Source: an uncultured Bacilli bacterium
Lineage (GTDB): Bacteria > Bacillota_I > Bacilli_A > RF39 > UBA660
Direction of reading: 5' to 3'
Assembly: GCA_944358275.1 (NCBI GenBank)
Contig: CALVQZ010000128.1
Span: forward strand, 1 to 9,114
Length of the DNA stretch: 9,114 bases
Part shown: piece after piece, positions 6,575-9,114 of the stretch
How the letters are laid out: every line of letters begins with the position of its first letter
Position numbering within the stretch: the first letter of the stretch is position 1
Notes under the pieces: generated by a model
What the model was told of the DNA's origin: nothing
Seen by the model: only the letters and a program-made list of their open reading frames with translations
The model's database searches: none
Program-made: the position numbers and the translations under genes

Positions 6575-6769
6575 ATGAAAGAAGCATTATGGGGTGTACT
6601 AATAGTAGAACTAGGGTTGTTTGGAATAGTAGTAATAAATATATTTCAAAATGTAACAATAGGAAATTATACAATAACAGTAGAAGACATAAATGAAATT
6701 CCATCAAAGATATCACTTAGAATAAGAAGCGGAATAACATCATTAAGAGGAGAAGAATTTGGAAAATAG
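6575..6769 (+). CDS. Small single-pass membrane ORF; probable N-terminal anchor part of the following Ig-like protein
   Basis: This 64-codon ORF has a good RBS (AGGAGAG, 6565-6571) three nt before the ATG at 6575. Residues 5-24 (LWGVLIVELGLFGIVVINIF) predict a single N-terminal membrane helix, followed by a polar segment containing ITVEDINEIPSKISLRIRSG and ending RGEEFGK. From memory it resembles the start of DUF5411-type proteins of uncultured Firmicutes, in which a longer segment normally follows the helix; this is unverified. The next ORF overlaps its last 11 nt in the +1 frame and starts with NRVDAILETKY, which in my recollection continues such proteins after a GEEF-like stretch. The ORF may therefore be a free small membrane protein, or the first exon-like half of a frameshifted protein. 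The RBS, start and helix are clear; its standing as an independent gene is uncertain. Confidence 0.7.
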   Translation: MKEALWGVLIVELGLFGIVVINIFQNVTIGNYTITVEDINEIPSKISLRIRSGITSLRGEEFGK

Positions 6770-8144
6770 AGTAGATGCAATACTAGAAACAAAATATACA
6801 TTAGATGAAGTATTAAATTTTCTAGATATAACAGAAGAAGAATGGAAAGATGTAACAAATGGTGTTAAAATAGAAGTAGATGAAGAAACAGGTGAAAACA
6901 TATGCAAGGTGGTAGATAGTGAAGAAGGATTAGAGTGTATACAAGGGGATTTAATGTTTATTGGATTTAGTGATGTTGAAATTGTAAATGCAGTGTGCCA
7001 GGATGAAAAGCCTGATAGTAATAAGGAAATAGATGCAAATTATAAAGTGTGTGATTGTGGTAAATGGAAAGAGGAAAGTGAAATTGTAACAGCAAATCCA
7101 GTAAAAGTTGGTAATGAATGGGTATACACATGGACATTTAAAAAGACAGGTGAAGTAAGGAATATAAATGAAAGTATAAAATCAAGAGTAAAAGTACAAG
7201 CCTGTACAACTGCTATAAATGAAATGATTCAAAATGATATTGATAAAACAATTCCTAAAAAAGATGGTAGTGCGTATGAGCCAAGTGCAGATAATAGTAA
7301 ATATACAATATGTCCAGAAGAAGGAATAAAAATACCAATAGGAATGAAATTTACAATGCATCCAAATTATATTCCCAAAGAGAGTGTTAATAGAGATTTA
7401 ATATGGACATCATCTGATAGTTCAATACTAAGTGTCCAAGGAAGTAATCCTTTAACAACATGCATATTAAATGAAACTTATAGTAATTGTTTTTCAAAAG
7501 CAATAGTAACTGCAAACAAAGTAGGTATAGCATATGTAAATGTAGAAACAACAAGAGGACAAACATCATCGTGTAAAGTAGAAGTGTTTGATGGTAATGT
7601 TGAAAGTGTGAGTTGTAGTAATTTATCCTTGCAACAAAGTTCATCAGGGGTAATGAAAAGAAATTATAGCCCTACTAATGCAACTAATTTAGATTTCACA
7701 TGGAGTATAAGTGATACGAGTATTGCTACTATAGATAAGAATAGTGGTGCAGTAACTGCAAAGAAATCAGGAACGACTACTGTTACTGTAACTGCTCCAG
7801 GTGGTAAGACAGGGACATGTACACTAACTGTCAGTGCACCACCAAGTAGTGGTGGAGATGAAGAAGATAGTGGTGGAATATATATCCCTTCAGGTTCTTG
7901 TAGTTGTACTTTTGATGTATATGCAGGCTCTACTAGAAAGTGCATTCAGTGGGGTCAACTTGCATATGGGAGGTGGGGCTGTAAGCGATATAAAACGGTA
8001 CCAAAATATGAAAAAAAGACATATTCAGGAACTATTAAGTCATCTCAAAGAAGATCTAGTGCATCATGTGTTGAGGTAAGTAGTTGGTGTCAAACATCAT
8101 ATAAGGGTTGTGATCATAAATCTAGAGTGTATTGTGCTTATTAA
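6759..8144 (+). CDS. Protein with two bacterial Ig-like (BIG2) domains and a Cys-rich C-terminal tail
   Basis: The ORF has 461 codons from a TTG at 6759, with AAGAGGAG (6745-6752) 6 nt upstream. There is no in-frame Met until residue 66, so the start is TTG or the reading continues from the upstream ORF by frameshift. Residues 1-180 are acidic, contain several Cys, and are unrecognised. Two BIG2-type domains follow at about 190-276 (LIWTSSDSSILSV ... KAIVTANKVGIAYVNVETT) and 281-359 (FTWSISDTSIATIDKNSGAVTAKKSGTTTVTVTAPGG). A Ser/Gly/Asp linker (about 360-380) leads to a tail with eight Cys (381, 383, 395, 408, 437, 444, 451, 459). Ig-like domains and paired Cys point to an extracytoplasmic protein, yet this ORF has no signal peptide or membrane helix. 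The adjacent 64-codon ORF supplies one. A surface adhesin or structural role is likely by domain type; ligand and function are unknown. Confidence 0.82.
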   Translation: MENRVDAILETKYTLDEVLNFLDITEEEWKDVTNGVKIEVDEETGENICKVVDSEEGLECIQGDLMFIGFSDVEIVNAVCQDEKPDSNKEIDANYKVCDCGKWKEESEIVTANPVKVGNEWVYTWTFKKTGEVRNINESIKSRVKVQACTTAINEMIQNDIDKTIPKKDGSAYEPSADNSKYTICPEEGIKIPIGMKFTMHPNYIPKESVNRDLIWTSSDSSILSVQGSNPLTTCILNETYSNCFSKAIVTANKVGIAYVNVETTRGQTSSCKVEVFDGNVESVSCSNLSLQQSSSGVMKRNYSPTNATNLDFTWSISDTSIATIDKNSGAVTAKKSGTTTVTVTAPGGKTGTCTLTVSAPPSSGGDEEDSGGIYIPSGSCSCTFDVYAGSTRKCIQWGQLAYGRWGCKRYKTVPKYEKKTYSGTIKSSQRRSSASCVEVSSWCQTSYKGCDHKSRVYCAY

Positions 8145-8195
8145 TATATATATTAAAATTATGTATATCCATATTTATAAAAAGGAATGATTAAT
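8145..8195. other. Short AT-rich gap with an AT palindrome
   Basis: The 51-nt gap between the Ig-like gene and the next gene contains only A/T-rich sequence and the RBS of the next gene (AAAGGA, 8181-8186). A 16-nt perfect palindrome of A and T spans 8141-8156, but it has no G-C pairs and no T-run, so it is not called a terminator. The two genes may be co-transcribed. Confidence 0.5.
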
Positions 8196-9114
8196 ATGAA
8201 AAATAAAATTATGCTAATTGCTAAAATTTTGCTTATGGTTATGATAGTAATTTTTATTGGTTTAATTATATTTAGGTTTGTTTATCATAAAGAGACATAT
8301 ATAGATACTCTTAATTCGAAAATTACTGATGTTGGTGATATACTATCTTATACTTATGATATAAATTATGTAGAAGAATATAAAGATAATATTATATATT
8401 CTACTGTAAATGAAATTGAATATTATATTGTTGATGATTCAGTATTGTATGGTAGAGTTTTAATTGGTGATGATAAAAAATTATATATTACGAATGATAT
8501 TATAGAAAAAACATATTTAATCCTAGATGAAAAAATTAAGTTTATTTATTCTGGCAAAGATAGTGATATAGATATTTGTTCAGTTTATGTAATAACTGAG
8601 ATGGGTCAATTATATCATGTTGGCTTAGCAAATTCAGATATTTCTTCTGTTTTTGTTGACCAAATTACTACACCGAGTCCAATTACAAACTTTATAAATA
8701 TAAATATTGCTATGTATTTCGAAGATAATGATTATGGTGTAGTTGTGTTAGCTGAAAATAATAAAATGTATTATGTCCCTACAATGATTGAATATGATGA
8801 AAATATTTTAAATGTTTTAGATACTTATATTATATATAATGATGGTGCAATTTCTAATTTTTTTGGAAACGCCTTAGTTGACTCTAATAATAATAATTAT
8901 ATAGCTACGACAGTAGTAGTTGCTAATGAACTTATTGAAGAATTAAAATATTCTCCTAATATTTTAATAATTACTAACGACAATAAAATAATATATTTAG
9001 TAGACGATATAAAAGTGTACGAGCATTCTTTAAGAGTTGATAAGGTTATTGTGAAGGAAAATAATAATATAAATGTAATATTAGAAAATAATGAAATTAT
9101 AGAATTTGAAGGTT
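8196..9114 (+). CDS. Membrane-anchored protein of unknown function (3' end outside window)
   Basis: The frame is open from the ATG at 8196 to the window edge: 306 complete codons with no stop. AAAGGA at 8181-8186 gives a good RBS with 9-nt spacing. Residues about 7-28 (LIAKILLMVMIVIFIGLIIFRF) form one hydrophobic helix flanked by Lys residues, so the rest is predicted to lie outside the cell with an uncleaved anchor. The visible part is rich in Ile, Asn, Asp, Tyr and Val and has a single Cys. It repeatedly shows short strand-like blocks with recurring phrases (KLYITND, QLYHVGLAN, KMYYVPT, KIIYLVDD), which suggests a repeated beta structure, perhaps propeller-like. I do not recognise the family. 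It uses ATT/GTT/ACT more than the ATA/GTA-heavy genes upstream. It may belong with the preceding Ig-like surface gene, since no terminator separates them. Confidence 0.82.
   Translation, partial: MKNKIMLIAKILLMVMIVIFIGLIIFRFVYHKETYIDTLNSKITDVGDILSYTYDINYVEEYKDNIIYSTVNEIEYYIVDDSVLYGRVLIGDDKKLYITNDIIEKTYLILDEKIKFIYSGKDSDIDICSVYVITEMGQLYHVGLANSDISSVFVDQITTPSPITNFININIAMYFEDNDYGVVVLAENNKMYYVPTMIEYDENILNVLDTYIIYNDGAISNFFGNALVDSNNNNYIATTVVVANELIEELKYSPNILIITNDNKIIYLVDDIKVYEHSLRVDKVIVKENNNINVILENNEIIEFEG

Noticed and set aside
6745..6769. Classical prfB-like programmed +1 frameshift signal
   Set aside because: The SD-like AAGAGGAG lies about 14 nt before the TAG rather than the few nt seen in prfB, and the codon before the stop is AAA rather than CUU. 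A programmed event remains only one option.
6498..6858. Minus-strand ORFs over the promoter and the 64-codon ORF
   Set aside because: Low-complexity Leu/Ile-rich translations with no RBS; the + strand has a good RBS, start and coherent protein.
7387..7945. Minus-strand ORFs opposite the Ig-like gene (7387-7644 and 7664-7945)
   Set aside because: They are antisense shadows of a clear coding frame, with no SD and leucine-, tyrosine- or valine-rich composition typical of reverse reading of AT-rich codons.
8141..8156. 16-nt perfect palindrome after the Ig-like gene as terminator or operator
   Set aside because: It is made only of A and T, overlaps the stop codon, lacks a following T-run, and such palindromes are expected by chance in this base composition.
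1..9114. CRISPR array, tRNA/rRNA gene, insertion sequence or phage genes
   Set aside because: No regularly spaced repeats, no cloverleaf-like sequence with a CCA end, no transposase or integrase motifs, and no flanking inverted repeats were seen.

Overview
The window looks like chromosomal DNA from a low-GC Firmicute, probably an uncultured gut Bacilli lineage (RF39-like). This rests on strong A+T bias, AGA/ATA/TTA codon use, AGGAGG-type ribosome binding sites, a T-box riboswitch and TGG-extended -10 promoters. UGA is a genuine stop: hisS ends in TGA inside an ATGA overlap with aspS, and Trp is always TGG. The Mycoplasma code is therefore not in use. All supported genes lie on the + strand.

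Layout. (1) 1-306 is the 3' end of a probable surface protein gene. (2) 307-497 is AT-rich and intergenic, with nothing clearly recognisable. (3) 498-881 encodes a small three-helix membrane protein of unknown function and is followed by an intrinsic terminator. (4) The miaB promoter appears to be built into that terminator, and miaB (tRNA ms2i6A methylthiotransferase) follows at 952-2367. (5) A promoter and a well-formed T-box leader (about 2409-2600) precede a tight operon: hisS (2618-3880), an archaeal-type short aspS (3877-5190) and an exported LRR/transglutaminase-like protein (5190-6416). The three genes overlap by 4 and 1 nt. The leader reads best as an Asp T-box (GAC in the specifier loop), with an overlapping His CAU codon. 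(6) A terminator and an extended -10 promoter lead into a cell-surface locus: a 64-codon ORF with one N-terminal membrane segment, then a 461-codon ORF (TTG start) with two bacterial Ig-like domains and a Cys-rich tail. These two overlap by 11 nt and may be one membrane-anchored protein split by a +1 frameshift. (7) 8196-9114 is the start of another membrane-anchored protein of unknown function that runs off the window.

Functionally, the left-centre is translation machinery: tRNA modification, then two aminoacyl-tRNA synthetases regulated by uncharged tRNA. The flanks are surface proteins. The most notable points are the transglutaminase-like gene coupled to the synthetases under one T-box, the archaeal-type AspRS in the usual hisS-aspS slot, the unusual geometry of the T-box terminator, and the apparently split Ig-like surface protein.
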